This document shows, one piece after another, positions 22,151-30,808 of a stretch of DNA of 44,842 nt. The notes below the pieces were generated by a model. That model worked only from the letters and a program-made list of their open reading frames with translations. It made no database searches and had not been told where the DNA came from. The stretch's first letter is position 1. Each line of letters starts with the position of its first letter. Source of the stretch: Candidatus Stahliibacteriota bacterium. Lineage in GTDB: Bacteria; Hydrothermota; UBA3072. Where the stretch lies: positions 1-44,842 of the forward strand of contig SOIB01000205.1 in the NCBI GenBank assembly GCA_004377355.1, given 5' to 3'. A program made the translations under genes and the position numbers.

Positions 22151-22806
22151 GATATTGTTGCTGTATGGATCTTGGATCGGAAAATGATTATGCAGCAATG
22201 GGAATTCTTGAAAGGATTGAAAAAATAAGAGATCCTAATATTCCTACAGTAAATTCAAGGCCGATAAGAAGCGAAAAAATAATGGTGGTATCGGAATTAC
22301 ATCTTAAATATTTAACACGGATACCATTAAAAACTACATATCCTAAAATTTGCGAAATGATAAAAGCTACAGTTGAAAATCCCAGATATGTAGGAGATAT
22401 TCAGCTTGTAGTAGACAGAACCGGAATAGGGATACCTATAATGCAGATAATGTATTTATATGATCTTGCTCCGATAGGCATAAGTATAACAAGCGGGAAT
22501 TCTGCAAATTCAACAAAACACGGATACAATGTTCCAAAGAGGGATATAGTAACCGCCCTTGTAGCTGCATGGCAGTCAGGAAGATTCAAGATGCCTCCTC
22601 CTGAAAAAATGCCGATAATAGAAACTTTCGTAGAAGAACTTCAGGGATTTAAAATGAAAATAGATCAAAAAACCGGTCACGATAGCTATGAGGCCTGGCT
22701 GGAAAAAATTCATGATGATCTGGTTTTAGCTATTGGTTTAGGTGTCTGGTGGATGGATAAAACACACGGAATTTCAAGTGTGGTTAATAGGAATGAAAAT
22801 AGATGA
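22147..22806 (+). CDS. terL-C: Terminase large subunit, nuclease part (split)
   Basis: 219 residues: an RNase H-fold terminase nuclease. Acidic active-site residues: Asp8 in CCCMDLGSENDY, Asp90 in LVVDRTGIG, and Asp189/Asp190 in HDDLVLAIG. It starts at the first strand of the fold without an ATPase domain in front. Together with the 20748-21671 product it reconstitutes a complete TerL. It should cut concatemers at initiation and end of packaging. Confidence 0.9.
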   Translation: MRYCCCMDLGSENDYAAMGILERIEKIRDPNIPTVNSRPIRSEKIMVVSELHLKYLTRIPLKTTYPKICEMIKATVENPRYVGDIQLVVDRTGIGIPIMQIMYLYDLAPIGISITSGNSANSTKHGYNVPKRDIVTALVAAWQSGRFKMPPPEKMPIIETFVEELQGFKMKIDQKTGHDSYEAWLEKIHDDLVLAIGLGVWWMDKTHGISSVVNRNENR

Positions 22807-22967
22807 ACGAAAACATAGCCGAACTTATTGAATGGATATCTGAGATAGAACCGACATTAGAATACGGGCATTTGAATATATCAATTACAAAACATCAGGG
22901 AGCAATAACAAAGATTGTAAGAAATATATGTGATATAGAAAAAATAGATCAGAAGAAAAAACTATAG
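22803..22967 (+). CDS. Small YezD-like (DUF2292-like) protein
   Basis: 54 residues overlapping the nuclease gene by four bases. The pattern LEYGHLNISITKHQGAITKI is like the small DUF2292/YezD proteins. Weak call; function unknown. Confidence 0.5.
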   Translation: MNENIAELIEWISEIEPTLEYGHLNISITKHQGAITKIVRNICDIEKIDQKKKL

Positions 22968-22982
22968 AGATTATTCGTTAAA

Positions 22983-23022
22983 CTGCAATACATTTGACAA
23001 ATATTGCAGGAACTTATAGAAT
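22983..23022 (+). promoter_or_regulatory. Strong sigma70 promoter overlapped by palindromic operator
   Basis: TTGACA (22994-22999), 17-base spacer, TAGAAT (23017-23022): the best promoter in the window. The -35 box sits inside an 8-base inverted repeat, CTGCAATA (22983-22990) and TATTGCAG (23002-23009), 11 bases apart, as expected for a dimeric regulator. It drives the short transcript at 23029-23120 and, by read-through, the head genes. Confidence 0.75.
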
Positions 23023-23028
23023 AAGTGT

Positions 23029-23120
23029 TGAAATTGGTTGAATAAAGAGGTTCGACTCGACTTTGAAGCGAGAGATCTTCCCTATCCATAATGGATAGAT
23101 TGGAAGATCTCTTTTTTTTT
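23029..23120 (+). ncRNA. Predicted short RNA or attenuator before portal gene
   Basis: From the predicted start the transcript would be about 90 bases. It contains a hairpin CTCG-A-CTT / AAG-CGAG near 23057-23072 and ends with a strong terminator (23071-23120). No coding frame of note. It may be a free small RNA or an attenuator through which structural genes are turned on by antitermination. Confidence 0.5.
23071..23120 (+). terminator. Strong rho-independent terminator
   Basis: Arms AGAGATCTTCC and GGAAGATCTCT (11 perfect pairs), an inner stem around CTATCCA/TGGATAG with a three-base bulge, then nine T. It lies only 15 bases before the portal start, so transcription of the head genes from upstream must pass it. 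Confidence 0.9.
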
Positions 23121-23134
23121 GTTAAAAGGATTCT

Positions 23135-24790
23135 ATGGCTGATAATAGCGAAATGGTAAAAACAATAGAAACTCATTTTACATCTCTTAAAACAGAGAGA
23201 CAACCATGGGCTGATACTGTTGAGGATGTTCTTAAGCTTGTTATTCCAAGTCGATCCAGTATGAATGTTAATACAGAACCAAGAACTTATACGGTAGATA
23301 GGGATGCTAGAGATGGAACTGCAAGATCCTCTGTCTATCTGATGGCTAACGGATTAGTAAGTAATGTATGTTCACCGAAAGCTCCATGGTTTAGAACTGT
23401 TCCAGAACTTCCTATTCATGAGGATATTCCTGGGTTTAGAGCATGGTTTGATACGGTTGATAGGGTTTTTTATCATATATTAAATACAGGTAATTTTTAT
23501 TCAGGAGCTTATCAGGTATTTGTAGATGCAGGAACAGCGGGTCTTGGATCTATGATGATGACAGAGGATCTTAATGAGTTCACCGTAAATTTCACGACAT
23601 ATGCTCCGAAAGGGGTTTATATAGAAACTAATGCATTAAATGTTGTAGATACATTTTTTCATCATTTCACATTAACTGCAAGAGATATATTGGAAGAATA
23701 TCCAGATGCAGATTTTCCTGAAAATTTCAAGAAAAATTCTGAAAGAAAACCATTTCAGAGATATGAACTTATTCATGCAATATTTCCTAGAAAAGATAGA
23801 GATATATATAAATTAGATAAAATCAATAAACCGTTTGCATCTATACATATTCTTTTAAATCATGATGTATTATTAAGAGAGAGTGGATTTGATAGTTTTC
23901 CTTTGAGTATTGACAGATATTCTTTTGATTCAGAGGAAGTTTACCCACATTCTCCTTCTATAGATGGTTATGCCGACATACAGAGATTAAATGAAATAAG
24001 TAAATCAACAACAGATGTAGCTCAATTGATATCTAATCCTACAGTGGCTGTCCCGGCAGAACTTTTTAATGACTATAAAATAGAACCGAATTTTAAATTA
24101 AAAGCTTATGATATGGAGAGATTGCCTACCCCTATACCTATCGGGCAGGGATACCCAATAGGAGTTGACAGGGAAGTTTATTATCAGAATATTGTGAAAG
24201 ATCATTATTTTACAAATATATTTTTGACAATTGCAGCTTCCGATACCCCTCAGATGACTGCTACTGAAGTTCTGGAGAGACAGGGTGAAAAAGCTACTGT
24301 TCTGGGTGGATTGATTACAAGGCTTACAAGAGAATTTCTTGATCCGGTATTCCAGAGATTATTTATTATAGCAGCAAGAAATAAATGGATTCCAGAACCT
24401 CCTCCAGAATTACTGATAAGAAATATTCCAATAAGAATAGATTATATAGGACCTCTGGCCCAGGCTCAGCAAAGATTCTTAAAAACACAGGGACCAATGG
24501 CTTCATTACAGAACTTTATTCCATTACTTCAGGCTTTTCCTAATATGGCATTTATTATTAAAGAGTATGAGTTAGCCAAACAGATTCTTTCCGGCAGCGG
24601 TATGCCGGGTTCTGTAATAAGAGACGAAGGTGAATATCAAGCTATATTAGCGCCGATACTTCAGGCACAGGCACAGGCACAGCAGGCTGAGACTATGGAA
24701 AAAGAAGCCAGTGCAGTTAATAAGGGATCAAAAGCGCCAGAGCCGGGATCTCCTTCTGAAGCTTTATTACAAGGAGAACAACTTGGATAA
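23135..24790 (+). CDS. Portal (head-to-tail connector) protein
   Basis: 551 residues, the length of T7/BPP-1-type portal proteins. Typical start (HFTSLKTERQPWADTVEDVL) and TARSSVYLMANGLVSNVCSP, and a Gln-rich C-terminal part (QAQAQAQQ). It forms the dodecameric ring through which DNA enters the capsid and to which the tail attaches. Preceded by AAGGA, after the terminator described above. Opens the head module in BPP-1-like order. Confidence 0.85.
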   Translation: MADNSEMVKTIETHFTSLKTERQPWADTVEDVLKLVIPSRSSMNVNTEPRTYTVDRDARDGTARSSVYLMANGLVSNVCSPKAPWFRTVPELPIHEDIPGFRAWFDTVDRVFYHILNTGNFYSGAYQVFVDAGTAGLGSMMMTEDLNEFTVNFTTYAPKGVYIETNALNVVDTFFHHFTLTARDILEEYPDADFPENFKKNSERKPFQRYELIHAIFPRKDRDIYKLDKINKPFASIHILLNHDVLLRESGFDSFPLSIDRYSFDSEEVYPHSPSIDGYADIQRLNEISKSTTDVAQLISNPTVAVPAELFNDYKIEPNFKLKAYDMERLPTPIPIGQGYPIGVDREVYYQNIVKDHYFTNIFLTIAASDTPQMTATEVLERQGEKATVLGGLITRLTREFLDPVFQRLFIIAARNKWIPEPPPELLIRNIPIRIDYIGPLAQAQQRFLKTQGPMASLQNFIPLLQAFPNMAFIIKEYELAKQILSGSGMPGSVIRDEGEYQAILAPILQAQAQAQQAETMEKEASAVNKGSKAPEPGSPSEALLQGEQLG

Positions 24791-25067
24791 CGAGAATATA
24801 AAAAGAACAGAAAGAGAACAGATGCTTAAAGATAGAGAAACTGTAAGAGGTGTATATAATTCAGAAGATGGAAGAACAGTTTTAACAGATATTCTTGCTG
24901 ATCTGAATTTCTTTTGTGGTGACATAAAGACAGAACAGGAAATGGCAAAACAGAACTCCGCAAGGGTTCTATTAAATAGATTAGGTATTTGGCAGAAACA
25001 TAACGCTAGACGAATAGTCAACGCTTTAATGGATATGCCCTATTACCAGAAGGATGAACATGAATGA
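24783..25067 (+). CDS. Bbp19-like head-module protein
   Basis: 94 residues from a TTG with AAGGAG six bases upstream, overlapping the portal stop. The pattern VYNSEDGRTVLTDILADL with a later SARVLLNRLGIW matches the small Bbp19-type protein located between portal and scaffold in BPP-1-like phages. Function unknown, probably a virion or assembly factor. An upstream ATG at 24711 in the portal gene is not supported. Confidence 0.65.
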   Translation: MDNENIKRTEREQMLKDRETVRGVYNSEDGRTVLTDILADLNFFCGDIKTEQEMAKQNSARVLLNRLGIWQKHNARRIVNALMDMPYYQKDEHE

Positions 25068-25804
25068 TTAAGGTTTTTAGGAATCAAGACGACAAGGGAG
25101 GGAATCCGCCAAGTGATCCTCCACAAGAAGTTAAGACCGTAGAAAAAACTGGATGGGGATCGGCTGTAAAAGATGAAATCTGGAATGTACATGGGGAAGA
25201 ATTATCTAAACATAAAGATATCAACTCTGTGATAGAAGATTATTATAGCCAGAAAGAAAAACTTTCTAAGTCTATTAATAGACCTGGAGAAAGTGCTTCT
25301 GAAGAAGAAGTAAATAAATTTAAGGAGAGTATGGGAGTACCCCTTAAAGTAGAAGATTACGTGTTCGGAGAAATACCCAACGGAGCAGGGAAGGATGAGA
25401 ATTTTGATAAATGGTTCAGAGAACAGTCTTTAAAAAGAGGTTTAACCAAAGACCAGGCAAAAGAGTTTTACAATGATTGGAAGTCTTTAGAGGCAACCGG
25501 AATAAAAGCTCAGACTGAATCCAAGGTAAAAGCCAAGGAAGAGACTGAAAAAGCCATGAGGGTAAAATATGGTGACAATTACGAGGCAGCAATGGCCAAA
25601 GTAACCAGAATACTGAATTTCGGTGGAGATGAATTTAAAGCCAAACTTAAAGAGACTGGCCTTGATAATGATCCCGGATTAGTTCAGGTTTTGGCAAAAC
25701 TTGGAGATATGATTTCCGAGGACACTATAAATAAACCTAAAGGTGGAAATGAACCTAAGAAACTTTCCGCAGCAGAGGTAATGTATCCAGAGCAGGGTAA
25801 ATAA
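25064..25804 (+). CDS. Putative capsid scaffold protein
   Basis: 246 residues, acidic and helical, without Cys, Lys/Glu-rich, as usual for scaffolds. It contains a helical stretch EETEKAMRVKYGDNYEAAMAK and ends LSAAEVMYPEQGK, as in phage scaffold proteins next to the major capsid gene. Position immediately before the capsid gene supports the call. Start overlaps the previous gene. Confidence 0.75.
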   Translation: MIKVFRNQDDKGGNPPSDPPQEVKTVEKTGWGSAVKDEIWNVHGEELSKHKDINSVIEDYYSQKEKLSKSINRPGESASEEEVNKFKESMGVPLKVEDYVFGEIPNGAGKDENFDKWFREQSLKRGLTKDQAKEFYNDWKSLEATGIKAQTESKVKAKEETEKAMRVKYGDNYEAAMAKVTRILNFGGDEFKAKLKETGLDNDPGLVQVLAKLGDMISEDTINKPKGGNEPKKLSAAEVMYPEQGK

Positions 25805-25807
25805 TAA

Positions 25808-25823
25808 TTCCGAGAAATCGGAG
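25808..25823 (+). promoter_or_regulatory. GAAA-tetraloop hairpin before capsid gene
   Basis: TTCCGA and TCGGAG pair around a GAAA loop, directly before the AGGAG site of the capsid gene. Probably a message-stabilising or processing hairpin, as in two later inter-gene gaps. Confidence 0.55.
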
Positions 25824-25834
25824 AGGAGAATCAA

Positions 25835-26821
25835 ATGGCAGCAACAAGACCTACATATGTAGATTTAGCAAACCGTCTTGATGAAAAAGACAAAATTGCA
25901 ATGATTATAGAACTCCTTCATGATACAAATGAAATCCTTGATGATATGGTTCCAATAGAAGGAAATCTTCTAACAGGGCATAGAACAACCGTAAGAACAG
26001 GACTTCCAAGTGTAACATGGAGATTGTTAAACTATGGTGTTCAGCCTTCTAAAAGCCAGACTTTACCGATTACAGATGTAACTGGTATGCTGGAGGCTTA
26101 TGCAGAAGTGGATAAAGCCTTGGCTGATCTTAATGGAAATACAGCAGAATTCAGACTTTCTGAAGATATTGCATTCCTTGAATCAATGAATCAGGAAATG
26201 GCTTCTACTATATTTTATGGAAATGTAGCGGTTGATCCAGAAAAGTTTACCGGATTCGCTCCGAGATATGCTTCTCTAAGCACAGATATTGACAAGAGTG
26301 GATATAATATAATCGATGCTGGTGGGATAGGACCAGATAATACTTCTATATGGTTGATTGTCTGGGGGAACAGTACAGCTCATGCTATTTACCCTAAAGG
26401 TTCAAAAATGGGATTCACCCATGAAGATCTTGGACAGCAGACTCTTACAGATGCAGCAGGTGGTCGTTATGAAGGTTATAGAACTCATTACAAATGGGAT
26501 ATTGGATTGACAGTAAGGGACTGGAGATATGTTATTAGAATTGCGAACATAGACTGGTCTGCAATTATTACCGATACTTCAGCTCCTGATCTTGTGAAAT
26601 TCATGATTGATGCGGCAGAACAGATCCCTAACCTTGCAAGAGGTAATGCAGCTTTCTATATGAGAAGAGAGATAAGAACAGCTCTAAGACATCAGATTAG
26701 AACAGATACCAATGTTAACCTGACTGTTGAGACAGTAGAAGGTCGACGTGTTTTGAGTTTTGATGAGATTCCCGTAAGAAGAGTTGATGCTCTTATTAAT
26801 ACCGAAGCAAGAATAACCTAA
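25835..26821 (+). CDS. Major capsid protein (BPP-1 type)
   Basis: 328 residues. The sequence (TYVDLANRLDEKDKIAMII start, LPSVTWRLLNYGVQPSKS, YKWDIGLTVRDWRYVIRIAN) fits the major capsid protein family of BPP-1-like podoviruses. BPP-1 capsid protein has an HK97-like fold with a rearranged chain order; this protein probably shares it. Strong AGGAG upstream. Hairpins on both sides suggest tuned expression. Confidence 0.8.
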   Translation: MAATRPTYVDLANRLDEKDKIAMIIELLHDTNEILDDMVPIEGNLLTGHRTTVRTGLPSVTWRLLNYGVQPSKSQTLPITDVTGMLEAYAEVDKALADLNGNTAEFRLSEDIAFLESMNQEMASTIFYGNVAVDPEKFTGFAPRYASLSTDIDKSGYNIIDAGGIGPDNTSIWLIVWGNSTAHAIYPKGSKMGFTHEDLGQQTLTDAAGGRYEGYRTHYKWDIGLTVRDWRYVIRIANIDWSAIITDTSAPDLVKFMIDAAEQIPNLARGNAAFYMRREIRTALRHQIRTDTNVNLTVETVEGRRVLSFDEIPVRRVDALINTEARIT

Positions 26822-26831
26822 TCAAAATAAA

Positions 26832-26848
26832 GGCCGGTTAATCCGGCC
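26832..26848 (+). promoter_or_regulatory. Hairpin after capsid gene
   Basis: Perfect GGCCGG / CCGGCC stem with TTAAT loop in the gap between capsid and cement genes. No T run follows; likely a message-processing or stabilising element. Confidence 0.65.
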
Positions 26849-26859
26849 GAGGAGAAAAG

Positions 26860-27249
26860 ATGTATATAGATAAAGATTTAGTCTATTCAGCTGATCAGGC
26901 AATAACAGCGACTGCTGCTTCTACAGTAGTTGTTAATCAGATAAAACCGGGTGGACCTCATAGAAAGGCTTATCTTTTTGTGAAATGTTCAGAAGTATTT
27001 AATACTTTAACTTCACTGGATATTATTTTTCAGACTTCGGATGATAACTTTTCATCAGACACCACAGAAGTTTTTAAAGTAAACTTCCTGCTTGCTGTTT
27101 TAGCTTTAGATGCAGTACTGATTGAAATTGATATTCCAATGACTATAAAGCAGTACACAAGATTCTACTATGCTGTTAATGGAACAGATCCGACAACAGG
27201 TAAAATTTATTCAGCAATAGTCCCTGATATTGAGAAAAGGATTGTATAA
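26860..27249 (+). CDS. Bbp16-family capsid cement protein
   Basis: 129 residues. It starts MYIDKDLVYSADQAITATAAS and contains IIFQTSDDNFSS, both hallmarks of the Bbp16 cement protein that decorates and stabilises the BPP-1 capsid. Beta-rich. Immediately downstream of the major capsid gene with GAGGAG before the ATG. Confidence 0.8.
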   Translation: MYIDKDLVYSADQAITATAASTVVVNQIKPGGPHRKAYLFVKCSEVFNTLTSLDIIFQTSDDNFSSDTTEVFKVNFLLAVLALDAVLIEIDIPMTIKQYTRFYYAVNGTDPTTGKIYSAIVPDIEKRIV

Positions 27250-27515
27250 TGGCAGTACCTAAAAAAGCAGTACCTAAAAAACCGGCAGAAGCAAAAAAAC
27301 CAAAGATTGTAAAAGGTTACATAAAAGCGGAAGGTGGAATATATATTGCAAAAAAAGATTGTACCTTTGGTATTTCTTTCTTTAAAGCAGGGAAATCTCT
27401 CAAAACAAAAGACGGGCAGATTATTCCACATCACTTTGTGAAGAAGGCAGAATACAAGAAAATGCTGGTTGAACAGGAAGAAGATAAAACACAAGAGGAA
27501 GACGATCTAACATAA
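27249..27515 (+). CDS. Small Lys-rich head-module protein
   Basis: 88 residues. The first 20 are a Lys/Pro/Ala repeat (VPKKAVPKKPAEAKKP), then a beta-rich domain and an acidic tail. One-base overlap with the cement gene. No family recognised; a virion role is likely from position. Confidence 0.6.
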   Translation: MAVPKKAVPKKPAEAKKPKIVKGYIKAEGGIYIAKKDCTFGISFFKAGKSLKTKDGQIIPHHFVKKAEYKKMLVEQEEDKTQEEDDLT

Positions 27516-27517
27516 AA

Positions 27518-27540
27518 AAAGGGGGCTTAACGGCCCCTTT
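27518..27540 (+). terminator. Weak terminator or processing hairpin
   Basis: AAAGGGG pairs with CCCCTTT, with one inner mismatch, followed by only three T. Probably reduces rather than stops transcription into the tail genes. Confidence 0.5.
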
Positions 27541-27555
27541 GTAGCAGGAGGATAC

Positions 27556-28122
27556 ATGAGTTCTCAAGTAGGAATTTGCAATATGGCATTAACAAGGTTA
27601 GGTCAGCAGAGGATTACATCTCTGAGTCAGAGTAGCCTGGAAGCTCAATTTTGTTCTTTATATTATGAACAGACAAAAGATGAATTATTAACTTCACATG
27701 AATGGAGCTTTGCTGTAGAGCGTAAAGTCCTCGCGGCAGTATCCGGTGATAATTTTACTGAATACTCATATAAATATTCATTACCTACAGATTATCTAAG
27801 GGTTATTACCCAGATAAGTAGTGATGATTATACTGATTTAGAAGATGCATACAGAATAGAAGGCAAATATTTATTATCAGATTTAAGCCCTAATTATATA
27901 AAATACATAAAACATATCACACAGGATAATGATCTCCCCACTCTTTTTGTAGAACCATTTTATCTAAGACTAGCTACTAAGTTAAATTTAAAACTGACAC
28001 AGGATCAATCTCTTATGAGATTATTATTTCAGGAATTCTCCGGGGCTATGCTATCGGCGATGGGAATTATCGGGGCAAACGACAGAGAAGCGCCGGCAGC
28101 AGTAACAAAATGGAGTGATTAG
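27556..28122 (+). CDS. Tail tubular protein A (T7 gp11-like adaptor)
   Basis: 188 residues. The start (GICNMALTRLGQQRITSLS, then LYYEQTKDELLTSHEWSFA) is diagnostic of the T7 gp11 family, which forms the adaptor between portal and nozzle. Length is typical. Strong AGGAGG upstream. The next gene begins right after its stop. Confidence 0.9.
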   Translation: MSSQVGICNMALTRLGQQRITSLSQSSLEAQFCSLYYEQTKDELLTSHEWSFAVERKVLAAVSGDNFTEYSYKYSLPTDYLRVITQISSDDYTDLEDAYRIEGKYLLSDLSPNYIKYIKHITQDNDLPTLFVEPFYLRLATKLNLKLTQDQSLMRLLFQEFSGAMLSAMGIIGANDREAPAAVTKWSD

Positions 28123-30804
28123 ATGGCTCAAATAACTTATCCGATCCGTAATGATTTCTCTAAGGGAGAACTTTCCTCAAGGGTAGAAGGCAGGGTAGAT
28201 CTTCCAGGATACTATCAGGGCTGTAAAATAATGGAAAATTGTATTATGGTTCCGCAGGGTGGTGTGGAGAAAAGGCCTGGAACTGCTTATATCGGGACAA
28301 CATATAACCCTCCGGGAATAACAGCTTCAAGTGCTCCTGTTAAATTAATTCCTTTTGAAGTTAACGATAGTGAAATTTACATTCTTGAATTAGGACATAA
28401 TTACCTGAGAATATGGGATGTTTTAAATAAATCGTTAGTTCAGAATGGAGGCGGGGATCTCGTAATAAATACAGAATATAATTCTGGAGATGTGCAGACT
28501 ATTCAATATGCTCAGACTGAAGGAACAATATTTTTTGCGCATGAAAATTACCAGATAAGAAAATTAAAAAAAACAGAAGACGGATTCTTTTTTAATATAA
28601 TGGGATTCAAAGCCACCCAATGGATAAGTTCTGTAGAATATAAAAGAGGCACAGTCATAGCCTATAATGGAGATTATTTTATATCTAATATCAAAAATAC
28701 TGGTAATACTCCGACTATCGGAGATTGGAATGAATCTGGAACTGTTCTCCCTGATCTTTCGGGTGATATTACTGCATGGGTCGGAGGAGCTTATTCTATT
28801 GGAGATTATGCAGTTCATGGTGAAATACTTTGGAAAGCAAATTCTAATCATTCAAACAAAGAACCAGGGGACCCTGATTCTATTGCGGGATTTGTTTGGG
28901 TTCCGAGAAGAATAGAAAAATACGAATGGAAAAATTTTGGTGACGGATCTTATACTAGAGATGAATGGCTGAATGCAGTATACGGAGTAGGGAAATGGAA
29001 AATAGTATGGTTTAGTATATATTCTCAAATAATAGAAAGCGGTGGTTACGGAAAGCAGAGTAACTACGATATAGAATATCAAGAACCAACTGAAACTTTT
29101 GTTTATCATTGGGACGATACAGGTATAAGCCTTGCTGATATAAAGTCTCCCCAGACTCTTTTTGAATGGGATGTATTAGACACATATAATCTTAATGATT
29201 ATGCATATGATCCAGGAGATTTCAGACTATGGAGATCTCTGAAGACAGTAACAGGTGGATCGTTAGCAGAAGGGAGATATTGGGATTTAATAACCGGAAA
29301 TCCGTTGTATAACGAAGATGGGGATTATCCCTCTTCTATTTCGTTTATGGGTGATAGATTGTTCCTTGGAGGAACTAAAAATAATCCGCAATCTATTTCA
29401 GCTTCTAAAATAGGGGAATATAACAATTTTTCCATGAGTACAGATGATGATGATTCCTTTACTTTTAAAATAGCAGCCGATAGATCGAGTAGGATTAAAT
29501 GGATGGCTGCAAAAGATGTTCTTCTGATAGGAACATCCAGTAGTGAATGGCTTGCTTCGGGTAGTGCTTCGGCTGCAATAACTCCGACAAATATTCAGGT
29601 TTACAGGCAATCAGCTTATGGGAGCGAATACCAACAGTCAATTTTTGTAGCGGATTCACTTTTATTTTTTCAAAAAGGCGGCCGTAAGTTAAGAGAGTAT
29701 AAATATTCTAATGATAACAGGGCTTATCTTGCAAATGATCTGACATTTTTTGCAGATCATATAACACAGAGCGGAATATCTCAATCATCATATCAACAGA
29801 ATCCCGATTCTATTTTATGGTCAGTAAAGAATAATGGAGATCTTATTGGATTAACATATGATAGGTTAAGTGGCATAGCAGGGTGGCATAGACATACAAC
29901 TCAGGGAAGATTTGAAAATGTTGCATCGGTAAACGGATCAGGAGATGAAGATGTATTGTGGTTTATAGTAAGAAGAAATATAAACGGAACAGATGTTAGA
30001 TATATAGAAGAAATGAGCACAAGAATTTCCACGACACAATCACTGGTTGTTTTTTCGGATTCATCATCAACACACATAGAGGGGGATGTATTTTCTATTG
30101 CAAATATAACATGGAGTGCATCAAAGATTACAATAACCTATATCGGAGATGAAGATTTTGCAAATGATGATAGAGTAAAATTTTTAGAAACAGGAATTCC
30201 AGGGATAGACTCAAAATCCCTTACTGTCAAAAATCTTAATACAGGGACAAAAACATTTGATTTATGGGATTTGCCTATAGGTGACTATTTTATTTTAGAT
30301 GAATTTGATGACCCAGAGGGTGGCTCTTTTATGAAATCAACAGATACTATAACAGGGTTGTCGCATTTGGAAGGAGAAATTCTTCTTGTTCTTGGAGATG
30401 GGGCCGTATTCCTTAATAAGACAGTTTCAAGTGGCTCTATTACGATAGAATCTGAATGTAATACTATTGTTGTCGGATTACCATACACTATGAGATTGCA
30501 ACCGGAAAGTATAGAAATTCCAAGAAGTAGTTCTATAAGATCAGACAAAAGAATTTCAGAAGTAACTCTAAAGGTATTTAACACATTGGGTGGATTTGTA
30601 GGCCCTGATGAGAACAATCTTCAGGAAATAAGATATAGGAATACCGCTGTTCCTTTTGGTTTTCCTCCTTCATTATTTACAGGCAATAAAAAAATTCAGT
30701 TAGATAGTTCTTCAACTGAAGAAGCAAATATTTTGATAGTCCATAATCAGCCATTACCAATGACTATTTTGGCTATAATTTCAGATATTTCATATTCGAG
30801 GTGA
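28123..30804 (+). CDS. Tail tubular protein B (T7 gp12-like nozzle) with carbohydrate-binding-like modules
   Basis: 893 residues. Start typical of the family (ITYPIRNDFSKGELSSRVEG, then MVPQGGVEKRPGTAYIG), and later IKWMAAKDVLLIGTSSSEW, which marks the nozzle fold. Between about residues 165 and 375 three segments follow the W..Y..G..V...G..Y pattern of chitin-binding CBM5/12-like modules (near 166, 218 and 346). Forms the tail nozzle; the extra modules may help surface binding. Directly after the adaptor gene. Confidence 0.85.
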   Translation: MAQITYPIRNDFSKGELSSRVEGRVDLPGYYQGCKIMENCIMVPQGGVEKRPGTAYIGTTYNPPGITASSAPVKLIPFEVNDSEIYILELGHNYLRIWDVLNKSLVQNGGGDLVINTEYNSGDVQTIQYAQTEGTIFFAHENYQIRKLKKTEDGFFFNIMGFKATQWISSVEYKRGTVIAYNGDYFISNIKNTGNTPTIGDWNESGTVLPDLSGDITAWVGGAYSIGDYAVHGEILWKANSNHSNKEPGDPDSIAGFVWVPRRIEKYEWKNFGDGSYTRDEWLNAVYGVGKWKIVWFSIYSQIIESGGYGKQSNYDIEYQEPTETFVYHWDDTGISLADIKSPQTLFEWDVLDTYNLNDYAYDPGDFRLWRSLKTVTGGSLAEGRYWDLITGNPLYNEDGDYPSSISFMGDRLFLGGTKNNPQSISASKIGEYNNFSMSTDDDDSFTFKIAADRSSRIKWMAAKDVLLIGTSSSEWLASGSASAAITPTNIQVYRQSAYGSEYQQSIFVADSLLFFQKGGRKLREYKYSNDNRAYLANDLTFFADHITQSGISQSSYQQNPDSILWSVKNNGDLIGLTYDRLSGIAGWHRHTTQGRFENVASVNGSGDEDVLWFIVRRNINGTDVRYIEEMSTRISTTQSLVVFSDSSSTHIEGDVFSIANITWSASKITITYIGDEDFANDDRVKFLETGIPGIDSKSLTVKNLNTGTKTFDLWDLPIGDYFILDEFDDPEGGSFMKSTDTITGLSHLEGEILLVLGDGAVFLNKTVSSGSITIESECNTIVVGLPYTMRLQPESIEIPRSSSIRSDKRISEVTLKVFNTLGGFVGPDENNLQEIRYRNTAVPFGFPPSLFTGNKKIQLDSSSTEEANILIVHNQPLPMTILAIISDISYSR

Positions 30805-30808
30805 TTAT

